A stretch of 64,000 bases of DNA from Canibacter zhoujuaniae (GTDB lineage Bacteria; Actinomycetota; Actinomycetes; Actinomycetales; Microbacteriaceae). The first letter of the stretch is position 1; every line of letters starts with the position of its first letter. Of the stretch, positions 1-8,317 are shown one piece after another. The stretch is taken from positions 558,001 through 622,000 of the forward strand of contig NZ_JAAIKA010000001.1 of the NCBI RefSeq assembly GCF_011752015.1, read 5' to 3'. The position numbers were made by a program, and so were the translations under genes. The notes beneath the pieces are model-generated. The model searched no databases. It worked only from the letters and a program-made list of their open reading frames with translations, and had not been told where the DNA came from.

Positions 1-1
1 T

Positions 2-676
2 CTAGAAAACTACATCAACATGTGGAGCACCCCCGAGACTCCGCTTGTCAATAACCTAGTCTCAACGATCGTCATTTCAGTTGGCGCAACCCTGCTTGTG
101 CTCCTGGTTGCTCTGCCAGCGGCCTACTATACAGCCCGCGTGAATTTTCCAATGAAGAAAGTTTTCCTTTCTTTGGTGATTGTCACGCAGATGCTTCAAC
201 CCGCGGTGCTGACAGCCGGTCTGTTCCGTGAGTTTTCTTTGCTGGGCATCAATAACACTTGGCTTGCAATGATTCTGGTTAATGCCGCTTTTAACCTCTC
301 ATTTGCAACATGGATCATGCACTCTTTCTTTGCGTCGATCCCGAAAGAGATTGAAGAAGCAGCGCAGGTTGATGGAGCAAGTCAGTGGAAAACACTCACA
401 AGGATTAACCTTCCGCTTGTCTGGCCGGGTATTGTCACCGCGACCATTTTCGCGTTCGTTGCCTGCTGGAATGAATTCGCAGCCTCACTTGTGCTTCTCA
501 ACTCCGCAGAGCTGCAGCCGCTATCAGTGGCGCTGACAAAGTTTGTTGGCCAGTATGAAACTTCTTGGCACTATGTTTTCGGTGTCTCGATTATTTCAGT
601 TGTGCCAGTGGTAATTCTGTTCATGCTCATCGAGAAGCGCCTAATTGGTGGTCTTACTGCAGGTGCTGTGAAGTAA
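2..676 (+). CDS. carbohydrate ABC transporter permease, MalG-type (5' end outside window)
   Basis: Inner-membrane permease of a CUT1-family sugar importer, cut by the left edge. The frame is already open at base 2, upstream of the first internal ATG at 20, so the true start lies outside. Several hydrophobic segments are visible. The cytoplasmic EAA loop that docks on the ATPase is clear (EEAAQVDGASQ followed by INLP), and the C-terminus ends with a last helix and a short basic tail, as in MalG proteins. The family usually has about 280 residues, so roughly 50 N-terminal residues are missing. Partner permease, ATPase and binding-protein genes would lie to the left. The sugar cannot be told from this part. 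A strong hairpin follows the stop codon. Confidence 0.9.
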   Translation, partial: LENYINMWSTPETPLVNNLVSTIVISVGATLLVLLVALPAAYYTARVNFPMKKVFLSLVIVTQMLQPAVLTAGLFREFSLLGINNTWLAMILVNAAFNLSFATWIMHSFFASIPKEIEEAAQVDGASQWKTLTRINLPLVWPGIVTATIFAFVACWNEFAASLVLLNSAELQPLSVALTKFVGQYETSWHYVFGVSIISVVPVVILFMLIEKRLIGGLTAGAVK

Positions 677-683
677 ACCGCAG

Positions 684-726
684 GTGTAAAGCCCCACGCC
701 TCGCAAGATGCCGTGGGGCTTTACAC
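684..726. terminator. bidirectional terminator between convergent genes
   Basis: A perfect 15-bp inverted repeat (684-698 with 712-726) encloses a 13-nt loop. It lies between the stop of the ABC permease gene and the stop of the convergent ogt gene. The stem is G/C-rich in the centre with AAA/TTT inside the outer part, so it can serve both strands. Confidence 0.85.
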
Positions 727-745
727 TGATCTGCTCCGGTAGCTT

Positions 746-1273
746 TTACAGATGCCCGGCAGGAGGTTTTTCTACGGCGCTCTCCAGTCGCAGTAAGAAC
801 TGTTTCGCAGCCACCCCGCCGGCGTAGCGTCCGATGTTTCCGTCGGCACGCACAACTCTGTGACAGGGCACCACTATGGGAAGCGGGTTCAAAGCGCACG
901 CTGTTCCAACAGCTCGCGCAGCTCCCGGATTGCCGAGGCACTCAGCTATCTGTCCATAACTCAACGTCTGGCCGTATTCTATTTGGGGTAAGAATCTCTG
1001 CACTGCCAGTCGAAAACCACTGCCCGACCCAAAGTCAACTGGTAGCGAGAAAGTCCGCAGCTCTCCCGCAAAATATGCTTTAAGCTGCGCTACAGCGTCT
1101 GCAAAAGTAGCCGGAAAACACTCAGCCGTTTGTCGATACTTTCGCGAATAGGCTGCGCGCAGTTCGACAAAATCTTCAGCGTCTAATCCGATACGCACAA
1201 GGTTTTCATCGTATGCGATAAGCAGCAGCTGCCCTATCGGTGATTCAACTTCACAGTAATTGAGCCGTGCCAT
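746..1273 (-). CDS. ogt: methylated-DNA--protein-cysteine S-methyltransferase (Ogt-type)
   Basis: Suicide DNA-repair protein that moves the methyl group from O6-methylguanine to its own cysteine. The active-site PCHR motif is intact with Cys137 in IVVPCHRVV, preceded by the RAVGTA helix (Arg120) that flips the base and by the NP turn. It has 175 residues from the ATG at 1273. An in-frame TTG at 1294 would add seven residues and almost touch the upstream stop; I prefer the ATG because the family begins close to the sequence ESPIG and a GAGAGG lies upstream, though its spacing is long. It is the last gene of the prfB-to-ogt run and ends at a shared terminator. Confidence 0.92.
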   Translation of the reverse strand: MARLNYCEVESPIGQLLLIAYDENLVRIGLDAEDFVELRAAYSRKYRQTAECFPATFADAVAQLKAYFAGELRTFSLPVDFGSGSGFRLAVQRFLPQIEYGQTLSYGQIAECLGNPGAARAVGTACALNPLPIVVPCHRVVRADGNIGRYAGGVAAKQFLLRLESAVEKPPAGHL

Positions 1274-1295
1274 CTCTTGCGTTATGCCTCTCAAC

Positions 1296-1889
1296 TCAAC
1301 TCAGCTCAGCAACCACCCGCTGCACAACTTTAGAGTGCCGCGGCAACCGCCAGTGACTGATACCGTCGAAGGGCACCTCTGTGCCGCGTCTAGAAAATTT
1401 AGGGTTAATAACCCGATCAGAATTTGAGTATATTGAAACAACGTTACTCGCATCGGGCGCTGTAATATTTAGATCCAGCTGCAGTGTCTCAGTGACAGCG
1501 CCAAAGAGCGCTTTCGCAAGCTGGCTGTCAGGCTCTCCGGCCCAAGGCGCTCCAATCCCAACGAGTTTCTGCACGCTGCACTGTTGCGCTACAAGCAGAC
1601 CAAGCAGCCCGCCCAGTGAATAACCGACAACGTTTACCGTTTCGCCTTCCGGCATCGCTTCGCAAATATGTGCGACAGCATCGTTTAAATCCTGCGGGCC
1701 GAGTTTTGCATAAACAGGCGCGATAAATGGAATCTTAGCTTTATTGAGAGACAGCGCAAGTTTACGAAGCTCACCGGGAAATCCCATTGCACCGTGCAGA
1801 AGCACCGTCGTTGTTCCTTCTATCGCGGTTGACTGAGGCAGGGGACGATGGTTTATGGCTTTGGGTATCAGGCGCAATATGTCGGACAT
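1296..1889 (-). CDS. alpha/beta hydrolase (small esterase/lipase-like)
   Basis: Predicted cytoplasmic alpha/beta-fold hydrolase of 197 residues. The nucleophile elbow is GYSLGG with Ser91. A plausible triad is completed by Asp158 in SNSDRV and His179 in GISHW. The oxyanion-hole motif LHGAMG is at 31-36. There is no signal peptide or lid insertion, which fits a short esterase or permuted-lipase type. The ATG at 1889 is chosen over a GTG at 1916 because GAGAGAAG lies five bases before it. It follows the acyltransferase gene and ends two bases before the possible TTG start of ogt, suggesting one transcript. The substrate is unknown; placement next to a phospholipid-type acyltransferase makes a lipid ester plausible, but that is inference. 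Confidence 0.75.
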   Translation of the reverse strand: MSDILRLIPKAINHRPLPQSTAIEGTTTVLLHGAMGFPGELRKLALSLNKAKIPFIAPVYAKLGPQDLNDAVAHICEAMPEGETVNVVGYSLGGLLGLLVAQQCSVQKLVGIGAPWAGEPDSQLAKALFGAVTETLQLDLNITAPDASNVVSIYSNSDRVINPKFSRRGTEVPFDGISHWRLPRHSKVVQRVVAELS

Positions 1890-1972
1890 AGCAACTTCTC
1901 TCAGTTCAAGCGACACAGAAAAGCTTAGCGCGGAATCAGATAATCCCGCTCACGGCCGCAAAAGCAGGCACC

Positions 1973-2539
1973 CTACTCTTCAGAGTTTAAACGCGGTTCC
2001 ACACGATATTGGGGATGGAATCCGGATTTATCCGCATAGAACGCCCGAATGCGATCCATATCAGCTGCAACATCACCGGTCATCTGAAGTGTCGGCCCCA
2101 GCCCAACCGTTCTAGTGTGACGATCAACATAGCCTAAAGTGACGGGCATACCTGTTTCCATCGCGATCCGATAAAACCCAGACTTCCAACGACTGTGCCC
2201 CTTCCGTGTGCCGTCAGGGGTGATAACCAAGCCATACACCTGCCCGGAGTTCGCCATGCGAATAATTCGGCGCACCAGGCCGGCAGCGTTTTTACGATCC
2301 ACCGCGATTCCGCCAAGACCTCGCATGAGTGGCCCACGCCACCCCTTAAAGAGAGTGTCTTTGCCCAGCCATTTGACCGGAAGCCTAAGACGCCACGAAA
2401 TTGCGAGCATAAACACAAAATCCCAGTTGGAAGTGTGCGGTGCACCAATCAGAATCGTTGGTTCATTTGGCGCCGGGGCCGTCCGTAATTTCCACGGACT
2501 CACCACCCAAAATAGGCGCGCGAGGAAATACCTAATCAC
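1973..2539 (-). CDS. lysophospholipid acyltransferase family protein (PlsC-like)
   Basis: Membrane-associated acyltransferase of 188 residues. The catalytic HX4D box is HTSNWD (His35, Asp40), and the acyl-acceptor/phosphate-binding box is TPDGTR (107-112). The hydrophobic N-terminus ([10 protein letters not shown]) probably anchors it in the membrane. It is shorter than typical PlsC and resembles the small glycerol-acyltransferase branch often found beside smpB or hydrolases in actinobacteria. The GTG start overlaps the smpB stop in a GTGA arrangement, so translation is probably coupled to smpB. The exact acceptor cannot be told from sequence. Confidence 0.85.
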   Translation of the reverse strand: MIRYFLARLFWVVSPWKLRTAPAPNEPTILIGAPHTSNWDFVFMLAISWRLRLPVKWLGKDTLFKGWRGPLMRGLGGIAVDRKNAAGLVRRIIRMANSGQVYGLVITPDGTRKGHSRWKSGFYRIAMETGMPVTLGYVDRHTRTVGLGPTLQMTGDVAADMDRIRAFYADKSGFHPQYRVEPRLNSEE

Positions 2540-3015
2540 TCCCCCAGTCTATTGCGCTGCCGCATTGCGCGCTCTGCTTCGCGCTTATCCTGTTTTTCAC
2601 GGAGTGTCTGCCGTTTATCGTACTCCCGCTTGCCTCGCGCGAGCGCTATCTCCACCTTCACTCGCCCGTCCAGGAAGTAAATCTTGAGCGGCACAATCGT
2701 CACTCCGCCGTCACGAGTCTTCGAAAATAGTTTGTCAATCTGCTGCCTGTGCAGCAGTAACTTGCGTTTGCGGCGCGGTGCATGGTTTGTCCATGTGCCG
2801 TTAATGTATTCAGGAATATACGCGTGTTCGAGCCACGCCTCACCAGCTTCAATAAAGCAGAACGCCTCGTTGAGAGATGCGCGACCCTCTCGCAGCGACT
2901 TCACCTCGCTGCCTGTCAGCACAACACCCGCCTCATATGTGTCGAGAATGTGATAGTCATGCCGAGCTCGCTTATTTGAGGCGATGAGCTGCTCGCCGTT
3001 AGCCTGCTTTGACAT
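2536..3015 (-). CDS. smpB: SsrA-binding protein SmpB
   Basis: Partner of tmRNA in trans-translation: it delivers tmRNA to stalled ribosomes. The 159-residue protein is full length. It shows the N-terminal NKRARHDY and [12 protein letters not shown] signature of the beta-barrel and the basic C-terminal tail ([23 protein letters not shown]) that enters the mRNA channel. It starts right after the ftsX stop and overlaps the following acyltransferase gene by four bases. The tmRNA gene ssrA, often a neighbour, is not in this window. Confidence 0.98.
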   Translation of the reverse strand: MSKQANGEQLIASNKRARHDYHILDTYEAGVVLTGSEVKSLREGRASLNEAFCFIEAGEAWLEHAYIPEYINGTWTNHAPRRKRKLLLHRQQIDKLFSKTRDGGVTIVPLKIYFLDGRVKVEIALARGKREYDKRQTLREKQDKREAERAMRQRNRLGE

Positions 3016-3930
3016 TTAAACCCTCAAATATCTTGTAATCGCGACTTTGGCGGCTGCGGCAGACAGAATAATACCAACCACCAATAGAATCGGTGGCACT
3101 ATGAAAGCCTGTTCAAGACTGATGTAGCTTGTGAACGGCACCTGAGTCACGAGGAAGTCTTGCACAAAGAACTTCACTATTCCGAGAGTTGCTGCGCCGG
3201 CAAGCACCGCTCCGATAACCGCAGCAAAAACCCCCTCAAGAATAAACGGGGTTTGAATAAAGCGGTTAGAAGCACCCACCAAACGCATGATGCCAATTTC
3301 ACGCCTGCGGCTAAAGGCTGACAGTCGGATCGTGGTTGAGATCAACAGCACAGCCGCAACCAACATTAGACCCGCGATCGCAACAGCTGAGTAGCTTGCA
3401 ACACCCAGGAACAAAAATATGCGGTCAAGGAGACTCCGCTGATCAGAAACACTCTGCACACCAGGAATCCCGGAGAAAGTTTCTACCAGAATTTCAGACT
3501 GTGAAGGATTCTTTAGTTTCACCCAATACGTTTGGTTTAACTGTTCCGGGCGGGTTATCTCTACGATCGGATTGCCCTTAAACTGCTTCACAAACTCTTC
3601 GTATGCGGCATTGTGATCGACAAAGAAATAGTCTTCAACATACGGCGCAAGACTGTCAGACTCGAGCGCATTTGTAACCGCCGCAAGCTGCTCTTCGTTC
3701 GCATCGGCGCCAGCACAGGTTGCAGATTCATCAAAGTCGGTGCACATATAGATTGCGACCTGCGCCCGGTCATACCAGAAGGTTTTCATCTGCTGCACCT
3801 GCAGCTGCATCAAAATTGCCGCCCCCACGAAGGTGAGCGATACGAAGGTCACCAAAATGACAGACACAACAACTGAGATGTTGCGGCGCAAGCCACGAAA
3901 CACTTCGCCCATAACAAAAGAGAATCTCAT
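3016..3930 (-). CDS. ftsX: cell division ABC transporter permease-like protein FtsX
   Basis: Integral-membrane partner of FtsE. In actinobacteria the FtsEX complex senses divisome state and activates peptidoglycan hydrolases such as RipC-type enzymes. The 304-residue protein has one N-terminal membrane helix (about 20-43), an extracellular domain (about 45-165) with two cysteines spaced like those of actinobacterial FtsX, and three C-terminal helices. The conserved loop EIGIMRLVGASN is present. The ATG overlaps the ftsE stop by four bases (ATGA), and smpB starts directly after its stop. Confidence 0.97.
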   Translation of the reverse strand: MRFSFVMGEVFRGLRRNISVVVSVILVTFVSLTFVGAAILMQLQVQQMKTFWYDRAQVAIYMCTDFDESATCAGADANEEQLAAVTNALESDSLAPYVEDYFFVDHNAAYEEFVKQFKGNPIVEITRPEQLNQTYWVKLKNPSQSEILVETFSGIPGVQSVSDQRSLLDRIFLFLGVASYSAVAIAGLMLVAAVLLISTTIRLSAFSRRREIGIMRLVGASNRFIQTPFILEGVFAAVIGAVLAGAATLGIVKFFVQDFLVTQVPFTSYISLEQAFIVPPILLVVGIILSAAAAKVAITRYLRV

Positions 3931-4907
3931 CGGACCGGCCCCACCTCGTCGTCGTTGTTTCGCTGCGCAAGCCCCAGACGCTCTGCAACTCCGGGTTCAA
4001 TCACCGGCTCAACCGGCTCCACAGGCGGTGTTGGCGGTGTTGGCTCTGCGCTGACAGCGTCAATTACTGCTGGCTCGGGTTCGGTTATCTCAGGCGCAAC
4101 CGGCTGCGCTACTGGTGCCTGCTCGGAAACAGCTGGCGGGGCAAGCTGAACGGTTTCTACTGCAGCTGTCTGCGGCGCCACACGCAGACCAGCTTTGCGC
4201 AGATCCTCGATCGGAATAGAGGCGGTTTCGCCGTATCCGCCGCCCTGCTCATCACGCACAACGACCCCGTTGGCCAGCTCTATAACACGCTGTTTCATGA
4301 TGTCCACGAAGGTCGCTTCGTGAGTTGCCATAACGACTGTTGTTCCTGCGGCGTTAATCGCCTGCAGCAACTGCATAATACCGAGGCTGGTTGCCGGATC
4401 AAGGTTTCCGGTTGGCTCATCAGCGAGGAGGATCGCGGGCTTATTCACAATTGCGCGCGCAATCGCAACACGCTGCTGCTCACCACCAGACAGCTCATGC
4501 GGGTAGCGCTTACCCTTACCGCCTAGGCCCACCATTTCAAGCACATCGGGAACAGCCTCTTGGATGTAGCCCCGCGACTTTCCAATCACCTGCAGCGAGA
4601 ACGCAACGTTTTCGTAAACGCTCTTATTTTGAAGCAGGCGAAAATCCTGAAATACAGTGCCGAGATTGCGTCTAAAAAAAGGCACTTTCCGGGTCGAGAT
4701 CTTGTTCAGATCATGCCCGAGCACGTGCACCTTACCTTCGCTTGCACGCGACTCTCGCAGTATTAGCTGCAAGCAGCTCGATTTGCCCGAGCCGGAGGCA
4801 CCCACGATGAACACAAACTCGCCGCGGTCTACCTGCAGAGACACACTATCGAGCGCTGGGCTACTGTTGCCGCGGTAGCGCTTAGTGACATTATCGAAAG
4901 TAATCAT
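3927..4907 (-). CDS. ftsE: cell division ATP-binding protein FtsE with long C-terminal extension
   Basis: ABC ATPase of the FtsEX division complex. The core has Walker [10 protein letters not shown], signature [14 protein letters not shown], Walker [13 protein letters not shown] and the switch histidine in MATHEA. FtsE is normally about 225-230 residues; this one has 326. The extra roughly 95 residues, from about position 225, form a low-complexity tail rich in Pro, Val, Glu and Ala (many EP, PV and TPP steps), ending in a charged segment. The tail is in frame with no sign of frameshift and overlaps the ftsX start. Its role is unknown; a flexible docking tail at the septum is a guess. Confidence 0.97.
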   Translation of the reverse strand: MITFDNVTKRYRGNSSPALDSVSLQVDRGEFVFIVGASGSGKSSCLQLILRESRASEGKVHVLGHDLNKISTRKVPFFRRNLGTVFQDFRLLQNKSVYENVAFSLQVIGKSRGYIQEAVPDVLEMVGLGGKGKRYPHELSGGEQQRVAIARAIVNKPAILLADEPTGNLDPATSLGIMQLLQAINAAGTTVVMATHEATFVDIMKQRVIELANGVVVRDEQGGGYGETASIPIEDLRKAGLRVAPQTAAVETVQLAPPAVSEQAPVAQPVAPEITEPEPAVIDAVSAEPTPPTPPVEPVEPVIEPGVAERLGLAQRNNDDEVGPVR

Positions 4908-4972
4908 GGTCTCTTAACGTTACGCGGAGGGTCGGCAGATTAAGCCTCGGCACGCCCAGAACCTACTGATTC

Positions 4973-6091
4973 TCAGGAATTTGCTTGCATCGAACGCCAT
5001 CTAATACCGGCTGCAATAAAACCGTCAAGGTCACCGTTAAACACAGCATCGGGCTGCGAAGACTCGTATCCGGTGCGCAGATCTTTGACCAGCTGCTGAC
5101 CGTACAAGAAATAGGAGCGAATCTGGTCTCCCCAGCTAGCTGTCACAGAGCCAGCAAGCTCTTTCTTTTTTGCTGCCTCTTCTTCCCGCTGCAGCAGCAA
5201 CAGGCGGTTCTGCAGCACTCGCATTGCAGCGGCGCGGTTCTGAATCTGCGACTTTTCATTCTGCATCGAAACCACTATGCCGGTTGGCAGGTGCGTGATC
5301 CGCACAGCAGAGTCGGTTGTGTTAACCGACTGCCCGCCGGGGCCTGAGGAGCGAAAAACATCCACCCGGATATCGCTCTCAGGAACCTCAACTGCTGTCG
5401 CTTCCTCCATAAGCGGAATAACCTCCACGCCAGCAAAGCTGGTTTGGCGTTTGTCCGCCGATCCGAAAGGACTAATACGCGCCAATCGGTGAGTGCCCGC
5501 TTCAACGGACAGTGTTCCGAAAGCATAGGGGGCGTCCACTTCGAAAGTTGCTGACTTAATGCCCGCCCCTTCGGCGTAACTGGTGTCCAGCACTTTTGTC
5601 TGGTATCCGTGCTGCTCAGCCCAGCGTAAATACATGCGCAGCATCATCTCGGCAAAATCCGTTGCATCATCGCCACCAACACCGGAGCGGATCGTGACCA
5701 CTGCCGGATATTCATCGTATTCGCCAGAGAGCAGCGTCTGCACCTCAAGGTCAGCAATTACTGTCTCAATAGCTTTAAGTTCAGCCTCCGCCTCTTTTGC
5801 AAGCGCTGCCGCTTCTGTTGTGTTGCTCTCATCGGCCAGTTCGAGCAGCACCTCAAGATCGTCAAGACGGCTCTCAAGCTGCCGGAGCTTATCGAGTTTG
5901 GTTTTTGTATAGGAGAGCTGGCTGGTTACCTGTTGCGCCGCCTCTGGATCATCCCAGAGGTCTGGCGCGGCGGCCTGCTGTTCGAGATCAGCAATCTGTG
6001 ATGCGAGCGCTCCCATATCAGAAACCGATGCAATGTCGGCGAAGGTTTGTCGTGCCGCTCTAATACGGGCGCTAAATTCAAAATCAGCCAT
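4973..6091 (-). CDS. prfB: peptide chain release factor 2
   Basis: Class I release factor that reads UGA and UAA stops. The anticodon-like tripeptide is SPF (207-209), diagnostic of RF2, and the catalytic GGQ is at 252-254 in [11 protein letters not shown]. The N-terminal coiled coil is intact. From the ATG at 6091 the protein has 372 residues and begins [10 protein letters not shown], matching the usual actinobacterial N-terminus; an upstream in-frame start at 6130 would add a non-conserved stretch. There is no internal UGA, so the autoregulatory +1 frameshift of E. coli prfB is absent. It is the first gene of the prfB-ftsE-ftsX-smpB run. Confidence 0.97.
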   Translation of the reverse strand: MADFEFSARIRAARQTFADIASVSDMGALASQIADLEQQAAAPDLWDDPEAAQQVTSQLSYTKTKLDKLRQLESRLDDLEVLLELADESNTTEAAALAKEAEAELKAIETVIADLEVQTLLSGEYDEYPAVVTIRSGVGGDDATDFAEMMLRMYLRWAEQHGYQTKVLDTSYAEGAGIKSATFEVDAPYAFGTLSVEAGTHRLARISPFGSADKRQTSFAGVEVIPLMEEATAVEVPESDIRVDVFRSSGPGGQSVNTTDSAVRITHLPTGIVVSMQNEKSQIQNRAAAMRVLQNRLLLLQREEEAAKKKELAGSVTASWGDQIRSYFLYGQQLVKDLRTGYESSQPDAVFNGDLDGFIAAGIRWRSMQANS

Positions 6092-6223
6092 ACTGTCTAT
6101 TAGTGTAGCTGAGGGCAACTGGGTCACCACGCAAAAGTATCTAACGACTAAAAACGTTTGTGTTTTTGCGTTTTAAATTCGGAATAAGTGGAATTTCCCA
6201 GAAACATATGTCAGAATCGGAGT

Positions 6224-6688
6224 GTGAACACCAAGCAAGCCCCCACCTTAGATGGGATTTCAAAGCAGATTATCGAGCAACTGCAGCTCGATGGTCGCAA
6301 AAGCTATGCTGAAATCGCTAAGGTTGTGGGACTTAGCGAGGCTGCCGTGCGTCAGCGCGTGCAGAAGCTCACAGACTCCGGAATCGCGCAGATAGTTGGA
6401 GTGACAGATCCTATGCGACTGGGCTTTAATCGTTTGGCGATGATCGGGGTGCGCGTCTCGGGCGACATTAGAACTGTCGCTGAGACACTCGCAGACATGC
6501 CAGAAGTCTCCTACCTCGTAATGGTGGCGGGCGGCTTTGACATCATGATTGAAGTGGTCTGCGAGGACGACAACGACCTCATTGAAGTGCTGAACGGCAA
6601 AATCCGTGCAGTCGAGGGCGTTGCTGAGACAGAAACATTTATGTATCTGGCAATTAAGAAACAGAAATACGACTGGGGAACACGATAA
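6224..6688 (+). CDS. Lrp/AsnC family transcriptional regulator
   Basis: Feast/famine DNA-binding regulator with an N-terminal winged helix-turn-helix (IIEQLQLDGRKSYAEIAKVVGLS...) followed by a RAM/AsnC effector domain (VMVAGGFDIMIEVVCEDD). From the GTG at 6224 it has 154 residues. A GTG at 6188 would add twelve residues that do not resemble the family; CGGAG sits very close to 6224, so the start is not certain. The aminotransferase gene begins two bases after its stop, so the pair is almost certainly co-transcribed. This arrangement suggests an amine or amino-acid effector controlling the transaminase. Confidence 0.9.
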   Translation: MNTKQAPTLDGISKQIIEQLQLDGRKSYAEIAKVVGLSEAAVRQRVQKLTDSGIAQIVGVTDPMRLGFNRLAMIGVRVSGDIRTVAETLADMPEVSYLVMVAGGFDIMIEVVCEDDNDLIEVLNGKIRAVEGVAETETFMYLAIKKQKYDWGTR

Positions 6689-6690
6689 CC

Positions 6691-8085
6691 ATGTCTTTTG
6701 ATCCAAACGCAGCAGTAAACGTAGCTGCCCTACAGGAGAGTGCTGGCAAACATCTCTGGCCACACTTCACCTCACGCAAGGTGCTGAACGACGGCATCCC
6801 GGTAATCACCCGCGGTGAGGGACACCACATCTACGACGCTGCCGGCAAGCAGTACATTGACGGCCTAGCAGGTCTGTTCGTTGTGAATGCTGGCCACGGC
6901 CGTGATCGCATCGTTGAAGCAGCAGCGAAGCAGATGAAGGCACTTGACTACATGCCACTCTGGTCATACGCACACCCTGCAGCAATTGAGCTTGCAGAGC
7001 GTCTGGCTGGCTACGCACCAGGTGATCTCAACCGCGTCTTCTTCACCACCGGCGGTGGCGAAGCCGTTGAGACTGCCTTCAAGCTTGCCAAGCACTACTT
7101 CAAGCTGCAGGGTAAGCCAATGAAGCATAAGGTGATCTCACGTTCGGTTGCCTACCACGGCACCCCACAGGGCGCACTTGCTATCACCGGTATTCCAGAT
7201 ATGAAGAAGTTCTACGAGCCGCTGACTCCGGGTGGTCACCGTGCACCGAACACCAACTTCTACCGCGCCGCTGAAATGGGTGCTCCAAGTGAAAACATCG
7301 AAGAGTTCGGTGAGTGGGCTGCAAACCGTATCGCTGAAGCGATTGAGTTTGAGGGCCCTGAGACAGTTGCTGCTGTCTTCCTGGAGCCGGTACAGAACTC
7401 AGGTGGCTGCTTCCCACCACCACCGGGATACTTCAAGCGTGTCCGTGAAATCTGCGATCAGTACGATGTGCTGCTCGTCAGTGACGAGGTAATCTGTGCT
7501 TACGGCCGCATCGGTGACTTCTTCGCATGTAATGCACTGGGATACACCCCAGACATCATTACCAGCGCGAAGGGCATCACCTCAGGTTATGCACCACTCG
7601 GTGCAGTAATCGTGAGCGATCGTATCTACGAACCGTTCAACAACACTGACAACACCTTCTACCACGGCTTCACTTTTGCTGGTCACCCAGTATCGTGTGC
7701 TGCGGCGCTCGAAAACCTCGACATTTTTGAGGAAGAGAAGCTTAACGAGCGCGTTGTTGAGAACAGCCCACTGTTCCGCAAGGAGCTTGAGAAGCTGCTC
7801 GACATCGATATCGTTGGTGACGTGCGCGGTGAGGGCTACTTCTTTGGTATCGAGCTTGTGAAAGACAAGACCACCAAGGAAACCTTTAACGAGGAAGAGT
7901 CAAACCGCTTGCTGCGTGACTACCTGTCACCGCACCTGTGGGATGCCGGCCTCTACTGCCGTGCTGACGACCGTGGAGACCCGGTAATCCAGCTCGCACC
8001 ACCGCTAACTATCGGCCCAGCAGAGTTCGAAGAAATCGGCGGCATCCTGCGTTCAGTTCTGAAGGACGCATCGAAGCAGCTCTAA
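6691..8085 (+). CDS. class III PLP aminotransferase (putrescine/GABA/pyruvate type)
   Basis: Cytoplasmic pyridoxal-phosphate enzyme of 464 residues in fold type I, subgroup II, which moves the terminal amino group of an omega-amino acid or diamine to pyruvate or 2-oxoglutarate. PLP ligands are visible: GGGEA phosphate loop near 121-125, aromatic Y155-H in VAYHGTP, Asp265 in SDEV, and Schiff-base Lys294 in TSAKGITSGY. It differs clearly from gabT at 56171. Codon use is strongly biased, as in highly expressed genes. The upstream Lrp regulator and downstream terminator define a two-gene operon. The substrate (putrescine, GABA or beta-alanine) is not decided by sequence alone. Confidence 0.9.
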   Translation: MSFDPNAAVNVAALQESAGKHLWPHFTSRKVLNDGIPVITRGEGHHIYDAAGKQYIDGLAGLFVVNAGHGRDRIVEAAAKQMKALDYMPLWSYAHPAAIELAERLAGYAPGDLNRVFFTTGGGEAVETAFKLAKHYFKLQGKPMKHKVISRSVAYHGTPQGALAITGIPDMKKFYEPLTPGGHRAPNTNFYRAAEMGAPSENIEEFGEWAANRIAEAIEFEGPETVAAVFLEPVQNSGGCFPPPPGYFKRVREICDQYDVLLVSDEVICAYGRIGDFFACNALGYTPDIITSAKGITSGYAPLGAVIVSDRIYEPFNNTDNTFYHGFTFAGHPVSCAAALENLDIFEEEKLNERVVENSPLFRKELEKLLDIDIVGDVRGEGYFFGIELVKDKTTKETFNEEESNRLLRDYLSPHLWDAGLYCRADDRGDPVIQLAPPLTIGPAEFEEIGGILRSVLKDASKQL

Positions 8086-8117
8086 GCTCTAGCTAGTTAA
8101 TTAATAGTTAGCGTTTC

Positions 8118-8155
8118 AGTGCCTCGGGAAGAATCTTCTTCCCGAGGCACTTTCG
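8118..8155 (+). terminator. rho-independent terminator after aminotransferase gene
   Basis: A 15-bp perfect stem (8118-8132 with 8137-8151) closes on a four-base loop and is followed by a T-rich run on the plus strand, 33 bases after the stop codon. Confidence 0.92.
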
Positions 8156-8241
8156 TTTAAACCTGCCCAGAAGCTCTGATCGAAAAATCCTGCCCTGCGA
8201 TCCTTCCCTCCCCACCGTGCTGCGCGAGAGATATCGTGACC

Positions 8242-8247
8242 TATGAT
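8242..8247 (+). promoter_or_regulatory. -10 box TATGAT for purine permease gene, followed by leader hairpin
   Basis: TATGAT is a close match to the sigma-A -10 consensus. Transcription from about 8254 would give a leader of some 64 nt before the GTG at 8318. The leader contains a small hairpin, CAGGGA / TCCCTG at 8273-8289 with loop GGCGG. No convincing -35 box is seen. Confidence 0.5.
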
Positions 8248-8317
8248 AGAAATTAGCCTTTCAGCAAATTCGCAGGGAGGCGGTCCCTGTCCAATACACC
8301 TGAGGAACATCACTCCT

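Noticed and set aside
2536-3015. tmRNA gene (ssrA) next to smpB
   Set aside because: The flanking bases are fully occupied by ftsX and the acyltransferase gene; nothing tRNA-like with a tag frame is visible.
5300-6091. Programmed +1 frameshift in prfB
   Set aside because: The reading frame is continuous from the ATG and no in-frame UGA or slippery CUU-UGA site is present.
8160-8317. Purine or guanidine riboswitch before the NCS2 permease gene
   Set aside because: The conserved three-way-junction core of the purine riboswitch and the ACGR motifs of guanidine classes are absent.
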